Positions 51,313-61,693 of a stretch of 64,000 bases of DNA are shown one piece after another. Both the position numbers and the translations under genes were made by a program. Source of the stretch: Vreelandella subterranea (GTDB lineage Bacteria > Pseudomonadota > Gammaproteobacteria > Pseudomonadales > Halomonadaceae); NCBI RefSeq assembly GCF_900111305.1, contig NZ_FOGS01000006.1, forward strand, positions 124,001-188,000, given 5' to 3'. The notes under the pieces are model-generated. The model saw nothing but the letters and a program-made list of their open reading frames with translations, did no database searches and was not told the origin of the DNA. Numbering within the stretch: the stretch's first letter is position 1; the number at the start of each line of letters is the position of its first letter.

Positions 51313-51672
51313 ATGGCCCTTGAAATAAACAGCGCCGTGGATCGTGACGGTTTTATCATCGCCGATGCGCTCCTTGACGAGCTGCATATCACCAAGCGCG
51401 AGTTCGCTCATGCGATTGGGTTGAGCCATAGCGCCATCATCCGCAAGGATCGCCTTCATGCCGTTTCCACGCAGCAGCGTCTGCGCCAAACGATGGAAAT
51501 CCTCAAGCGCATTGAACCCTGGGCGGGGTCGATAAGCGGTGCATGGTCCTGGTACCGCACTTACCCTATCGCACCGCTGGGTGATTTAACTGCCGAAGAA
51601 CTGGTCAGTCATGGGCGGGCGGATGATGTCCGGGCCTACCTCTCGCACATTGCCGAGGGAGGCTATGCGTGA
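51313..51672 (+). CDS. Xre/MbcA/ParS-type antitoxin
   Basis: 119 residues from the ATG at 51313 (a GTG three codons earlier is possible). The N-terminal helix-turn-helix (LHITKREFAHAIGLSHSAII) is Xre-like; the C-terminal part (PWAGSISGAWSWYRTYPIAP and LTAEELVSHGRADDVRAYLS) is the toxin-binding domain of the MbcA-ParS-Xre family. Its stop overlaps the toxin start (GTGA), so the two are translated together, and it should repress through the operator upstream. Confidence 0.88.
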   Translation: MALEINSAVDRDGFIIADALLDELHITKREFAHAIGLSHSAIIRKDRLHAVSTQQRLRQTMEILKRIEPWAGSISGAWSWYRTYPIAPLGDLTAEELVSHGRADDVRAYLSHIAEGGYA

Positions 51673-52220
51673 GTCTGCTGGCACTCGGGTTTCAATACAC
51701 AGGGCTCGTCTATCGTGGCCACAACCCCAGGTGGCAGCATGCACCCACGTCAGGCGAAGGGGCCGCTCGCAACGGTGGCCGCTGGAACCCTGTTGGAATG
51801 CCTGCGCTGTATACCAGCGAGCGGTTCGAAACGGCCTGGCTTGAAGCCCAACAAGGCTTTCCTTTCAAGACGCAACCGCTGACGCTTTGCAGCTATGAGG
51901 TCAATTGCGGTCCGATTCTGGATCTGTGTGATCCAGATATCCAGAGGCGCGTTCGCCCGCACCCGGAAAATTGGCTGCGGGAAGCCTGGTTAGCCAAGAA
52001 AATCAGGCGCGAGCCCGTTATCGCCTGGGAGATCGCTGAGCAGTTGATCGCTATGGGGTTCGCTGGCATTCGCGTGCCGTCACAAGCGAAGGGAGCGACC
52101 CATCGAGACGTTAATCTCGTGTTCTGGCAATGGTCATCTCACGCACCGACCAGGGTTTGCGTGATAGACGATGAAAATCGATTGCCCAACGAGCCCTCTC
52201 AGCATCAGAAACAATCTTAA
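51669..52220 (+). CDS. RES-domain toxin
   Basis: 183 residues starting with GTG at 51669. RES proteins degrade or phosphorolyse NAD+; they have a conserved Arg and a Tyr/Ser/Glu site. Here the VYRGHNPRWQHAPTSGEGA start, RNGGRWNPVGMPALYTSERF and following acidic helix match the family, with conserved Arg16, Tyr48 and Ser50 in place. No truncation. It meets the yitT-type gene tail to tail with overlapping stops. Confidence 0.88.
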   Translation: MSLLALGFQYTGLVYRGHNPRWQHAPTSGEGAARNGGRWNPVGMPALYTSERFETAWLEAQQGFPFKTQPLTLCSYEVNCGPILDLCDPDIQRRVRPHPENWLREAWLAKKIRREPVIAWEIAEQLIAMGFAGIRVPSQAKGATHRDVNLVFWQWSSHAPTRVCVIDDENRLPNEPSQHQKQS

Positions 52221-52834
52221 CTCACCCCGATATAGCGCCCCGGCTTGTGGTTCAGGGCGATGATCAGGTTGAGCGTCAGCGCCCCCAGTACCGAGTAGGC
52301 CACGCGGTCCAGCGGCAACTGGGTGAGCGCTACCAGCAGGATCAGCCCGTCGATGCCAAGTTGCACGTAGCCTGCGCGCAGGCCGTGTTTTTCCTGGAGG
52401 TAAAGCGCCAGGATATTGATACCGCCAAGACTGGTGCGGTGGCGAAACAGCATCAGCATGCCGATGCCCATCAGCGCGCCGCCCATGAGGGCGGCATAAA
52501 GCGACGGCACGGCGGCAAACTGCACCCAGCCCTGGGTGAGCTCCGAAAACAGCGATACCAGGCCGATCGCCGCAAAGGTGCGCAGCGTAAAGCTCCAGCC
52601 CATGCGTTTGATGGCCAGGTAATAGAACGGCAGATTGATGGCAAAGAACCACACCCCGAAGCCCCAACCGGTGATGTAATTTAACAGCAGCGCCAACCCA
52701 GCCGTGCTGCCCGTCAACAACACCGCATGGGTATAAAACGTCACTCCCAGCGCCACAAAGCAGGTGCCCAGCAACATCGCCATGACATCCTCATAGGGCT
52801 TGTGAGGGTCCTTGGGAAGGTCTTCCACACGCAT
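52217..52834 (-). CDS. YitT family (DUF161) membrane protein
   Basis: 205 residues with about five to six predicted membrane spans and the DUF161 repeat-like pattern: VLLTGSTAGLALLLNYITG and the later RHRTSLGGINILALYLQ segment. No C-terminal DUF2179 domain. Transport has been suggested for relatives, but the substrate is unknown. It reads towards the RES toxin, with 4-base overlapping stops. Confidence 0.8.
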   Translation of the reverse strand: MRVEDLPKDPHKPYEDVMAMLLGTCFVALGVTFYTHAVLLTGSTAGLALLLNYITGWGFGVWFFAINLPFYYLAIKRMGWSFTLRTFAAIGLVSLFSELTQGWVQFAAVPSLYAALMGGALMGIGMLMLFRHRTSLGGINILALYLQEKHGLRAGYVQLGIDGLILLVALTQLPLDRVAYSVLGALTLNLIIALNHKPGRYIGVS

Positions 52835-52878
52835 GGGGGTGTCCTTGTTTGGTCTGTCAGGATTATCGAGTGATGCGC

Positions 52879-54705
52879 TTAGACAGGGCTGGCGTGTTCG
52901 ACCATCAACTGCAGCGACTCACGCCCCCGCCAGCGGTTGCGATTAAGCTTGTAGGCGCAGTGGAGGGTATCGCCGACGCTGAATGCGGGCAGCTCACCGG
53001 GGGTCAGCGCGCGAAACCAGATCGCCTTGCAGGTCACCGGGCCCATGGAAAGCTCCATCATCAGGTGCGCGCCTTCCGCGCCGACCGGGCGCAGTGCTTC
53101 GACGATAAAGCGCCCTTCAAACAGCGGCGGGTCGAACTCGCGGCCATAGGGGCCCAGGGCCTCGATATCGCCAAGCGTTGCCAGTGACAGCTGTGTCGTG
53201 GATAGCTCGCCGTCGGTCCACAGGCGCGGATAGAGCTCGCGGCCTGCCAGTTGCTCTTCCACCGCCTGAAGAAACGCGGCTTTGAAGGCCTGCAGTTGGT
53301 CCCGTGGCACGCCCACCCCGGCTGCTCCACTATGGCCGCCAAATCGCGGCAGCGCCTGAGGGGCGAGTTCAAAGGTGCGCTGAAGCGCATCGCGCAGGTG
53401 CAGACCGTCAATCGAGCGGCCGGAACCGGTGAGCATGTCGGGGGCAGCCGCTCGGGTAAGCACCAGCGCCGGGCGCCCATAGGCCTGCACCAGCCGCGAG
53501 GCGACAATGCCCTGAACGCCTGGGTGACCATCTTCCAGTAACACGACGACCGCCGACTCGTTGGCTTCCAGTGCGGGCGCCGCCAGGGCGCGGGCTTCTT
53601 CCGCCATATCAGCCTCGATGGCCTTGCGCGACTGATTATCCTGGTCGAGGACTTCCAACTGGCGATTGGCCACGCCCTCGGTTTCCGCGAGCATGAAGTG
53701 CAGCGCCGCGTAAGGGTCGTCCAGCCGCGAGCGGGCATTGATGCGCGGCCCCATCTGGAAGGCCAGCGTTTCGGCATTGAACGGTACGCTGTCGGCACCC
53801 AAGCGGGTAGCCATGGCCCGCCAGCAGGCGGCCTCCATACGGTTGATCAAGGTCAGGCCGTGGCTGACCACTGCACGGTTGGCGGGGCTACCGCCCAGCG
53901 ACACGCAATCCGCTACCGTGCCCAGCGCGACGTAGGAAAGCCACGGCGACAGCTTGGGAGTGGAGGCTGACAGCGCCCCCCACTCGATCAGCACGCCGCG
54001 GGCCAGCGACATCAGTAGCCACGCCACCATGCACCCGGCGATGGTTTTATCCGGGTAGTCGCAGTCATCACGGGTTGGATTGACGCAGGCATAGGCCGAA
54101 GGGGGTGGGCCTTCCAGCGGCAACGCATGGTGGTCGCTGACCACGACATCGATGCCCGCGGCTTTCAAGCGGGCAATGCGCGGCTCGTCGCTGCTGCCGC
54201 AGTCGGCAGTAATCACCAGCGACGGCAGCGGCTTCAGGTTCAGCGTGCGCTCGACCAGCGGCAGACTGATTCCATAACCGTCGTGAATACGGTGGCCAAT
54301 CAGGCTGTGCAGCTTATGCTCCGGGACGCCAAATAACTCGACCAGGGTACGACGGATCACCACATGGGAGGTGATGCCGTCCACGTCATAGTCGGTAAGA
54401 ATCCCGATCGATTCGCCTTCGACTACCGCCTGGGCGATGCGCTCGGCGGCTCGGCGGCCGTCAGCGAGTTTCTCCGGGTGCGCTAGGTAGCGAAGGCTGG
54501 GCGATACCAGCGGTGCCAATTCGCCTTGATAGCCCGGCAGCCGCGAGGCAAGCAGGCGCGCCTGCAACTCATTCAAGCCTTCCGACTGGGCGCGGGCATA
54601 CACCGCCTCGTCCAGTGGACGAGGCTCCAGCCGGGGACGGCTAGCGTGTTGCAGCGACGCCCCCGCCTGGCGGGCAGGTGGTCGGTCTGTCACGTCGGCC
54701 ATCAT
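52879..54705 (-). CDS. recJ: Single-stranded-DNA exonuclease RecJ
   Basis: 608-residue DHH/DHHA1 nuclease for 5'-3' degradation of ssDNA in repair and recombination. Visible motifs: ILTDYDVDGITSH (motif I, Asp retained), VITADCGSSDEP, VVVSDHHALP (DHH), GHPGVQGIVASRLVQAYGRP and GGHSGAAGVGV (GGH motif of DHHA1; the E. coli version is GGHAMAAG), plus a C-terminal OB-like domain. It follows thrC by 2 bases. In E. coli recJ is followed by prfB; here an accessory segment lies between. Confidence 0.9.
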   Translation of the reverse strand: MMADVTDRPPARQAGASLQHASRPRLEPRPLDEAVYARAQSEGLNELQARLLASRLPGYQGELAPLVSPSLRYLAHPEKLADGRRAAERIAQAVVEGESIGILTDYDVDGITSHVVIRRTLVELFGVPEHKLHSLIGHRIHDGYGISLPLVERTLNLKPLPSLVITADCGSSDEPRIARLKAAGIDVVVSDHHALPLEGPPPSAYACVNPTRDDCDYPDKTIAGCMVAWLLMSLARGVLIEWGALSASTPKLSPWLSYVALGTVADCVSLGGSPANRAVVSHGLTLINRMEAACWRAMATRLGADSVPFNAETLAFQMGPRINARSRLDDPYAALHFMLAETEGVANRQLEVLDQDNQSRKAIEADMAEEARALAAPALEANESAVVVLLEDGHPGVQGIVASRLVQAYGRPALVLTRAAAPDMLTGSGRSIDGLHLRDALQRTFELAPQALPRFGGHSGAAGVGVPRDQLQAFKAAFLQAVEEQLAGRELYPRLWTDGELSTTQLSLATLGDIEALGPYGREFDPPLFEGRFIVEALRPVGAEGAHLMMELSMGPVTCKAIWFRALTPGELPAFSVGDTLHCAYKLNRNRWRGRESLQLMVEHASPV

Positions 54706-54707
54706 AC

Positions 54708-56096
54708 CTAGCGCCGGTTGTCAGCGACAAACTGCTGCACCGCGGCGAGCTCAGCGGGCAACACCGCGTAACGCTCTTCGCGTTCAAGCAGGTCATCCAT
54801 GTGTGTCGGCAACGGCACGCCCTGGAACCCGGCCTTCACCACCGCTTCGGCAAACTTGGCAGGATGCGCCGTGGCCAGCGTAATCACCGGTGTGGTCTGG
54901 TCGGCCCGAGCACGCTCGGCGGCGCGATAGCCGGTGGCCGTATGCGGGTCGAGTATTTCACCGGTACGGTGGTGGGCTTCACGGATCACTTCCAAGATCG
55001 TCGCGTCGTCAACGCTGTGGCTTGAGAACTTTTCGCGCAACCTGGCCAGCGGCGCATCGGCAAGTGCCGTGGGTTCCTGCTGAAAACGCTCCAGCAGCGC
55101 CGCCACCGCGGCACCGTCCTGGTCGTAGGCATCAAACAGCAGGCGTTCGAAGTTCGACGACACGACGATATCCATGGACGGCGCAAGGGTTGCCGCCAGC
55201 TCTTTCTTGGAGAAGTCATTGGCGGCAAGCGTGCGGTGCAGGATGTCGTTGGCGTTGGTGGCAATGATGAACTGCTTCACCGGCAGGCCCATCTTGTAGG
55301 CCATATAACCGGCAAAGACATTACCGAAGTTGGCCGACGGCACGCAGAAACTCACTTCGCGCTTGGGCGCACCCAGCGCCACGCCCGCGGCCACGTAATA
55401 GACGATCTGGGCCATGATGCGCGCCCAGTTGATGGAGTTCACCGCCACCAGGCGCGTGCCGTTCAGGAAGTCCTGATTGGCGAAGCTGGCCTTGACCATC
55501 GCCTGGGCGTCATCGAAATTGCCTTCGATGGCGATGTTGAACACGTTATTGGCCAGTACCGTGGTCATCTGACGACGCTGCACTTCCGAGACACGGTTGT
55601 GGGGGTGCAGGATAAAGATATCCAGGTTGTCGCAGTGACGGCAGCCTTCAATGGCCGCCGAGCCGGTGTCACCAGAGGTGGCGCCCATGATGACCGCACG
55701 CTCACCGCGCTTTTGCAGGAAGTGGTCGAGCAACCGGCCCAACAACTGCAGCGCGACATCCTTGAATGCCAGGGTAGGACCATGGAACTGCTCGAGCAGA
55801 AAATGGCTGGCGTCCAGCTGCTTGAGTGGCAGCACCGCGTCGTGATTAAAGGTCGCATAGGCATCGGTGACGATCTGACGGAAGGTATCGTCGTCGATCT
55901 CGCCGTTCACAAACGGCTTCATGACGCGAAACGCGATCTCCGCGTAAGACAGGCCAGCCATCGCTTCCAGGTCTTCTTGCGAGAACGACGGCAGCGTTTC
56001 CGGCACATAAAGCCCACCGTCGCTGGCCATGCCGGTCAACACCACCTCTTCAAAGGAGAGCGCGGGCGCCTGCCCGCGCGTGCTGATATAACGCAT
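54708..56096 (-). CDS. thrC: Threonine synthase
   Basis: PLP-dependent enzyme converting O-phosphohomoserine to threonine, 462 residues. The PLP Lys lies in LAFKDVALQLLG, and the GATSGDTGSAAIEGC and FCVPSANFGNVFAGY segments are typical. It starts 8 bases after hom and precedes recJ by 2 bases, so hom-thrC-recJ form one operon, the usual pseudomonad order. Confidence 0.97.
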   Translation of the reverse strand: MRYISTRGQAPALSFEEVVLTGMASDGGLYVPETLPSFSQEDLEAMAGLSYAEIAFRVMKPFVNGEIDDDTFRQIVTDAYATFNHDAVLPLKQLDASHFLLEQFHGPTLAFKDVALQLLGRLLDHFLQKRGERAVIMGATSGDTGSAAIEGCRHCDNLDIFILHPHNRVSEVQRRQMTTVLANNVFNIAIEGNFDDAQAMVKASFANQDFLNGTRLVAVNSINWARIMAQIVYYVAAGVALGAPKREVSFCVPSANFGNVFAGYMAYKMGLPVKQFIIATNANDILHRTLAANDFSKKELAATLAPSMDIVVSSNFERLLFDAYDQDGAAVAALLERFQQEPTALADAPLARLREKFSSHSVDDATILEVIREAHHRTGEILDPHTATGYRAAERARADQTTPVITLATAHPAKFAEAVVKAGFQGVPLPTHMDDLLEREERYAVLPAELAAVQQFVADNRR

Positions 56097-56104
56097 GTGG
56101 TGGG

Positions 56105-57421
<1,317 letters not shown>

Positions 57422-57506
57422 AATACTTCCCCTTTCATATTGTGCACTCAGAGGTGCAGTGTCTCAGCGTGATAATGGTTGATCAATCGGCCCGTGGCTG
57501 TTGATT

Positions 57507-58280
57507 CTAGGCGTCGTCCAGCGCCAGCATTTCCACCATGCGGTCCGGCGGTACAAACCCTGGCACCATCTGCCCATCAGGCAGGATAATCGCCGGGGTG
57601 CCCTGTACGCCTAATGCACGGCCCAGCGTGTACTGCTCGGCGACCGGGTTGTCGCAGCTGGCTGAGCCGGAAAGCGTTTCGCCTTGCTTGGCCTGCGACA
57701 TGGCTTCGCTGGGGTTATCGGCACACCAGACCTGTTGCAGCGTTCTCCCCGCATTGGCGTTCATTCCGCTACGCGGAAAGGCCAGGTAGTGTACCGCAAT
57801 CCCCCGCTCGTTGAGCTCCGGAATGGTTTCGTGAAGCCTTACGCAATAAGGGCAGCTTGGGTCGGTAAACACCACGACCGTCGCCTTGGGGGGCTCTTCA
57901 CCGCGGAACACCACCCGCTCGCTTTCCGGTATCGCCGCAATGGCGTCCGCGCGCTCCTGGTTGCGCGCCTGCTCGGTCAGGTTCACCAGCCCGCTGTCGG
58001 CGTTCTCGTAGAGGTCGCCGACCAGAAAATAACTGCCGTCGGCATTCGAATAAAAGGATTCGCCGTTTTCCAGACGCACATGGTAAATCCCTTCCATCGG
58101 CGTTTCACGCACCTCGTCGACCGGCATTGCCTGGCCATTGACGCTTAGCGTGTCGCGCAGCGCATCGGTGGCGCTACTAGCCTGCGCTGCCATGGGTAAC
58201 AACGCACCGACCATCAGCCAGCCTATCAGCTTACACGGCTTGCTCTGGGACGTCGTTTGTTCTGTGCCTCGGCGCATCAT
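57507..58280 (-). CDS. dsbC: Thiol:disulfide interchange protein DsbC
   Basis: Periplasmic disulfide isomerase: signal peptide, N-terminal dimerization domain and a thioredoxin domain with DPSCPYCVRLHETIPEL (CPYC active site), plus a second Cys pair (VWCADNP and SASCDNP) typical of DsbC. I start at the ATG at 58280 (257 residues) with GAGG 8 bases upstream; the next codon is also Met. The N-terminus before the signal core is about 20 residues, somewhat long. In E. coli dsbC lies between xerD and recJ. Confidence 0.93.
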   Translation of the reverse strand: MMRRGTEQTTSQSKPCKLIGWLMVGALLPMAAQASSATDALRDTLSVNGQAMPVDEVRETPMEGIYHVRLENGESFYSNADGSYFLVGDLYENADSGLVNLTEQARNQERADAIAAIPESERVVFRGEEPPKATVVVFTDPSCPYCVRLHETIPELNERGIAVHYLAFPRSGMNANAGRTLQQVWCADNPSEAMSQAKQGETLSGSASCDNPVAEQYTLGRALGVQGTPAIILPDGQMVPGFVPPDRMVEMLALDDA

Positions 58281-58284
58281 GCAT

Positions 58285-59181
58285 TCAACCTCTTGGGTGA
58301 TGTTCAGCATGCAGACTTTCCAGGCGGGCCTGGGCCACATGCGTGTAAATTTGCGTGGTGGATAGGTCGCTATGACCTAGCAACAGCTGTACGACCCGTA
58401 AATTCGCCCCATGATTCAATAAATGGGTCGCAAACGCATGACGAAGCGTATGTGGCGACAGGGGGCGTGTTATGCCTGCCGTGATGGCGTGCACCTTGAT
58501 GCGATGCCAGAAGGTCTGTCGCGTCATCGCTTTATCACCCCGGCCTGGAAACAGTGCCGGGCGCGTGGGATCCTGCATCAGCATGGGCCGCGTCGCTTGC
58601 ATATACTGGACCAGCCAGTCGGCGGCCTCCTCCCCCATCGGTATCAGGCGGTCCTTGTCGCCTTTGCCGCGCACCCGGACGACCCCCTGGCGCAAATTGA
58701 CCGCGTCACTGGTTAACCCTACCAACTCCGAGACCCGCAGTCCGCAGGCGTAGAGCAACTCCAGCATCGTGCGGTCACGTACGCCCAGCGGCGTATCCAG
58801 TACCGGCGCCTGAAGCAGGCGCTCCACTTCGTTTTCTTCCAGCGTGTTGGGCAGGCCTGGCTGCACACGCGGCAGGCGCACCTCCGCCAGCGGATCACTG
58901 GAAACGTGACCGTGGACGCGCGCCCAGCGGTAAAAACTGCGCAGACTCGACAACACACGAGCATTACTGCGTACCTGATAGCCCGCTTCACGGCGGCTGG
59001 TGAACCACGCATCCAGCCGGTCAGGCGTGGGCGACAATAATGACTCGCCGTGCACCTCCAGGTGCTGCTGCCAGGCGTTCAGGTCGCGTCGATAAGCCGC
59101 TAGCGTATGCTCACTGGCCCCGCGCTCCAGCCACAGAGCATCCAAAAAAGCATCAATGACATGCATACGCAAGCCGCCCAT
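58285..59181 (-). CDS. xerD: Site-specific tyrosine recombinase XerD
   Basis: 298 residues, the usual XerD length; resolves chromosome dimers at dif with XerC. The catalytic set is intact: Arg in YACGLRVSELVGL, Lys in VRVRGKGDKDRLIPM, HTLRH and the later His/Trp region LLGHSDLSTTQIYTHV (Tyr nucleophile). Two starts are possible (59181 and 59166); neither has an ideal ribosome site. It sits 4 bases from dsbC, so they are likely co-transcribed. Confidence 0.94.
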   Translation of the reverse strand: MGGLRMHVIDAFLDALWLERGASEHTLAAYRRDLNAWQQHLEVHGESLLSPTPDRLDAWFTSRREAGYQVRSNARVLSSLRSFYRWARVHGHVSSDPLAEVRLPRVQPGLPNTLEENEVERLLQAPVLDTPLGVRDRTMLELLYACGLRVSELVGLTSDAVNLRQGVVRVRGKGDKDRLIPMGEEAADWLVQYMQATRPMLMQDPTRPALFPGRGDKAMTRQTFWHRIKVHAITAGITRPLSPHTLRHAFATHLLNHGANLRVVQLLLGHSDLSTTQIYTHVAQARLESLHAEHHPRG

Positions 59182-59207
59182 TAGGTTGCTTCATCGGTTA
59201 GATAAAC

Positions 59208-59241
59208 AAAACCCCGCCCCGCAGAGCGGTGACGGGGTTTT
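59208..59241 (-). terminator. Terminator after rplS
   Basis: Stem AAAACCCCG/CGGGGTTTT (9 bp) around a 16-base loop, with A/T flanks on both sides. It ends the rpsP-rimM-trmD-rplS transcript and precedes xerD. Confidence 0.85.
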
Positions 59242-59278
59242 GATACCCAGGCGCAAGCGCCTGCGGAAACGACTCGCC

Positions 59279-59635
59279 TTAGGCCAGCTTTTCCTTGATA
59301 CGGGCCGATTTACCGCTGCGCTCGCGCAGGTAGTAAAGCTTGGCCTGGCGCACGTCACCGCGGCGCTTGACTTCAATAGAGTCAACCAGCGGGCTGTAGG
59401 TCTGGAAGGTACGCTCAACGCCAACGCCGTGAGAAATCTTGCGCACGGTGAACGCGGAGTTCAGGCCACGGTTACGCTTACCGATGACCACACCTTCAAA
59501 CGCCTGCAGACGCTCGCGGTTGCCTTCTTTGACTTTCACCTGAACGACGATGGTATCGCCCGGTGCAAAGTTCGGCACCTCTTTGGACATTTGCTCGTTT
59601 TCGAGCGCCTGGATCACCTTGTTTTTACTGCTCAT
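59279..59635 (-). CDS. rplS: 50S ribosomal protein L19
   Basis: 118-residue large-subunit protein beginning [20 protein letters not shown] with the family [20 protein letters not shown] and [20 protein letters not shown]. Three tandem ATG codons occur; I choose the third (59635), which leaves 7 bases after AGGAG. It is the last gene of the rpsP operon, followed by a terminator. Confidence 0.96.
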   Translation of the reverse strand: MSSKNKVIQALENEQMSKEVPNFAPGDTIVVQVKVKEGNRERLQAFEGVVIGKRNRGLNSAFTVRKISHGVGVERTFQTYSPLVDSIEVKRRGDVRQAKLYYLRERSGKSARIKEKLA

Positions 59636-59808
59636 CATCATGCTCCTAAATAACGTGGTGGCAAAACCGCTCAGCCATGGAAGGCGGTCGCCGTGATCCC
59701 GGCGCTCAATAACGAGCGACGCGGGAGTCGTTATGGGTGACACAGGTGCGCTGGCGCGTCGCCATTACCGCCCTGCACCGCCGCTCATGCCGGTTCAGTC
59801 TTGATTTC

Positions 59809-60585
59809 CTAGTCAGTCTTGGCTGACGAACCGGAAAGAGCGTATTCCTCGATAAACTCGTTCAACAGCTTGCGCTGTTCGGCATCCAACGGTCGCCCTT
59901 CCAACAGGTCGGGTCGACGCTGCCAGGTGCGACCTAGGGATTGCTTCAACCGCCAGCGCTTGATGGCGGCGTGATTACCGCTCAGCAGCACATCCGGCAC
60001 CTGTCGCCCGTCGATAACCTCGGGACGGGTGTAGTGCGGGCAGTCTAACAAACCGTCGTTAAACGAGTCTTCGATGGCGGAATCCTGATGCCCCAATACA
60101 CCGGGAATCAGCCTTGCCGCCGCGTCAATCAACACCATGGCCGGCAGCTCACCGCCGCTTAGCACATAGTCGCCAATTGACCATTCTTCATCGATGTCAC
60201 TTTCCACCACCCGCTCGTCAATGCCTTCATAGCGCCCTGCGACAACAACCAATGGGCCTTTAGACGCCAGTGACGTCACCCCCTGTTGGTCCAGCTTGCG
60301 CCCCTGGGGTGATAGATAAATCACCGTGGGCGTCTGGCCGGTTGCATCATGCGCCTGCTGTCGGGCGTCATGAATGGCAGCGCGTAAGGTGTCGACTTTC
60401 ATCAACATCCCGGGGCCGCCGCCATAGGGGCGATCATCAACGCTACGATGGCGGTCAGTGGCGTAATCGCGCGGATTCCAGAACGCGAGCTCTATGTGCC
60501 GTTTTTCGATCGCTCTACCGACCACGCCCTGCTGGGTGAGCGCATCGAACATCTCGGGAAACAGCGATACCACACCTATCCACAT
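59809..60585 (-). CDS. trmD: tRNA (guanine37-N1)-methyltransferase TrmD
   Basis: Knot-fold methyltransferase making m1G37. 258 residues from the ATG at 60585 with the canonical start [20 protein letters not shown], nearly identical to E. coli's MWIGIISLFPEMF; a longer frame from TTG at 60636 overlaps rimM and is possible but less likely. Motifs: [27 protein letters not shown] and [18 protein letters not shown] (SAM/knot). Confidence 0.93.
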   Translation of the reverse strand: MWIGVVSLFPEMFDALTQQGVVGRAIEKRHIELAFWNPRDYATDRHRSVDDRPYGGGPGMLMKVDTLRAAIHDARQQAHDATGQTPTVIYLSPQGRKLDQQGVTSLASKGPLVVVAGRYEGIDERVVESDIDEEWSIGDYVLSGGELPAMVLIDAAARLIPGVLGHQDSAIEDSFNDGLLDCPHYTRPEVIDGRQVPDVLLSGNHAAIKRWRLKQSLGRTWQRRPDLLEGRPLDAEQRKLLNEFIEEYALSGSSAKTD

Positions 60586-60632
60586 CGCGGGGTGTGAAAC
60601 GTCGTCTCCACTGCCCGGCTGTTGTTCACTGC

Positions 60633-61178
60633 TCAAAACTCAGGATCCCAATCAACGACCATTCGGCCGTCTTCAAGACTGACTTCAACAATGACGTCGC
60701 CCGGCAAAAACGGCAGCAGGCGCTCACGCTTGTCGATCGCCTCGACATCGCCGCGAACGACCATGACATCGTTGGCACCGGTTTCGAACAGGTAACTGAC
60801 CTGCCCTAACCGTTCGCCGGCTTGAGTGAAAACCGCAAGGCCTTCAAGCTCATGCCAATAATACTCATCGTCGGAAAGCTCAGGGAGAGCCGCTTTGGGC
60901 ATCAATATGTCCGCCTGGGCCAATGCGTCGGCCGCGTCACGGTCATCGATCCCTTTAAGCTGAACCACAAGGCCCTTACCTTGCCGACGGCCCTGAACAA
61001 TGGTCATGCGCGTCAGACTGTCGCCTTGGCGCACCCACCATTCGGGGTAGTCCAAAATGCTGTCCATGGGGCTGGTATAGGAATATACCTTCAGCCAGCC
61101 TTTCACTCCGTGGGAGCTTGTCAGCTTGCCGAGCACCACATGCGTGTCGTCAGTATGGCTTGTTTCAAAACGCGTCAT
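60633..61178 (-). CDS. rimM: Ribosome maturation factor RimM
   Basis: 181 residues: N-terminal RimM barrel ([20 protein letters not shown]) and C-terminal PRC-barrel ([31 protein letters not shown]). Needed for 16S rRNA processing with S19. Start at the ATG at 61178 with GAGG 6 bases upstream. It lies between rpsP and trmD in the standard operon. Confidence 0.95.
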   Translation of the reverse strand: MTRFETSHTDDTHVVLGKLTSSHGVKGWLKVYSYTSPMDSILDYPEWWVRQGDSLTRMTIVQGRRQGKGLVVQLKGIDDRDAADALAQADILMPKAALPELSDDEYYWHELEGLAVFTQAGERLGQVSYLFETGANDVMVVRGDVEAIDKRERLLPFLPGDVIVEVSLEDGRMVVDWDPEF

Positions 61179-61223
61179 TGACGACCTCAACGTACAACAG
61201 CACTTGCCACATCGCGAACAGGT

Positions 61224-61472
61224 TTAGGCCTGTTTACGCGCTTCTTTTACCAACTCAGCAACACGACCTGACAGCTGGGCACCCTGGCTCTGCCAGTGTA
61301 CGACACGGTCCAGGTCAACGCGCAGGCGTTCTTCCTGGCCACGTGCAACAGGGTTGAAGAAACCGATACGCTCAATGAAACGGCCATCACGGGCGTTACG
61401 TGAGTCGGTCACGGTCAGGTGGTAAAAGGGACGCTTCTTGGCGCCACCACGTGCCAAACGAATGGTAACCAT
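61224..61472 (-). CDS. rpsP: 30S ribosomal protein S16
   Basis: 82-residue small-subunit protein starting [20 protein letters not shown] and containing the [19 protein letters not shown] signature. It heads the rpsP-rimM-trmD-rplS operon and is preceded by a promoter region in the 220-base gap to ffh. Confidence 0.97.
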   Translation of the reverse strand: MVTIRLARGGAKKRPFYHLTVTDSRNARDGRFIERIGFFNPVARGQEERLRVDLDRVVHWQSQGAQLSGRVAELVKEARKQA

Positions 61473-61575
61473 ACGATAACTATCCTTCGGTTGAGGTTAC
61501 GAGAGTGTGCCTTGGCGGCGTTCGCTTCCGGAAGCACTCTTCATACTATAAAAGCCTTCAGCGTGGGGTATCGTC

Positions 61576-61581
61576 ATTATA
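61576..61581 (-). promoter_or_regulatory. Candidate -10 box of the rpsP operon
   Basis: A perfect TATAAT on the minus strand, centred in a short dyad GTCAT-ATA-ATGAC, about 100 bases upstream of rpsP. No -35 at 17 bases is convincing, so only the -10 is annotated. Confidence 0.4.
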
Positions 61582-61693
61582 TGACCAACACCCACACAAG
61601 AAGACGCCGCATTCTACGCAAATGCGCTCGGCTTGGAAAGCCTGATAGCCAGAAAACTATTAGTCCGTCAAGCATACCCCCCGACGGCAATGC

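Noticed and set aside
58285-59181. Integrase marking a mobile element
   Set aside because: The tyrosine recombinase is XerD by length, neighbours (dsbC, recJ) and motifs, a housekeeping gene.
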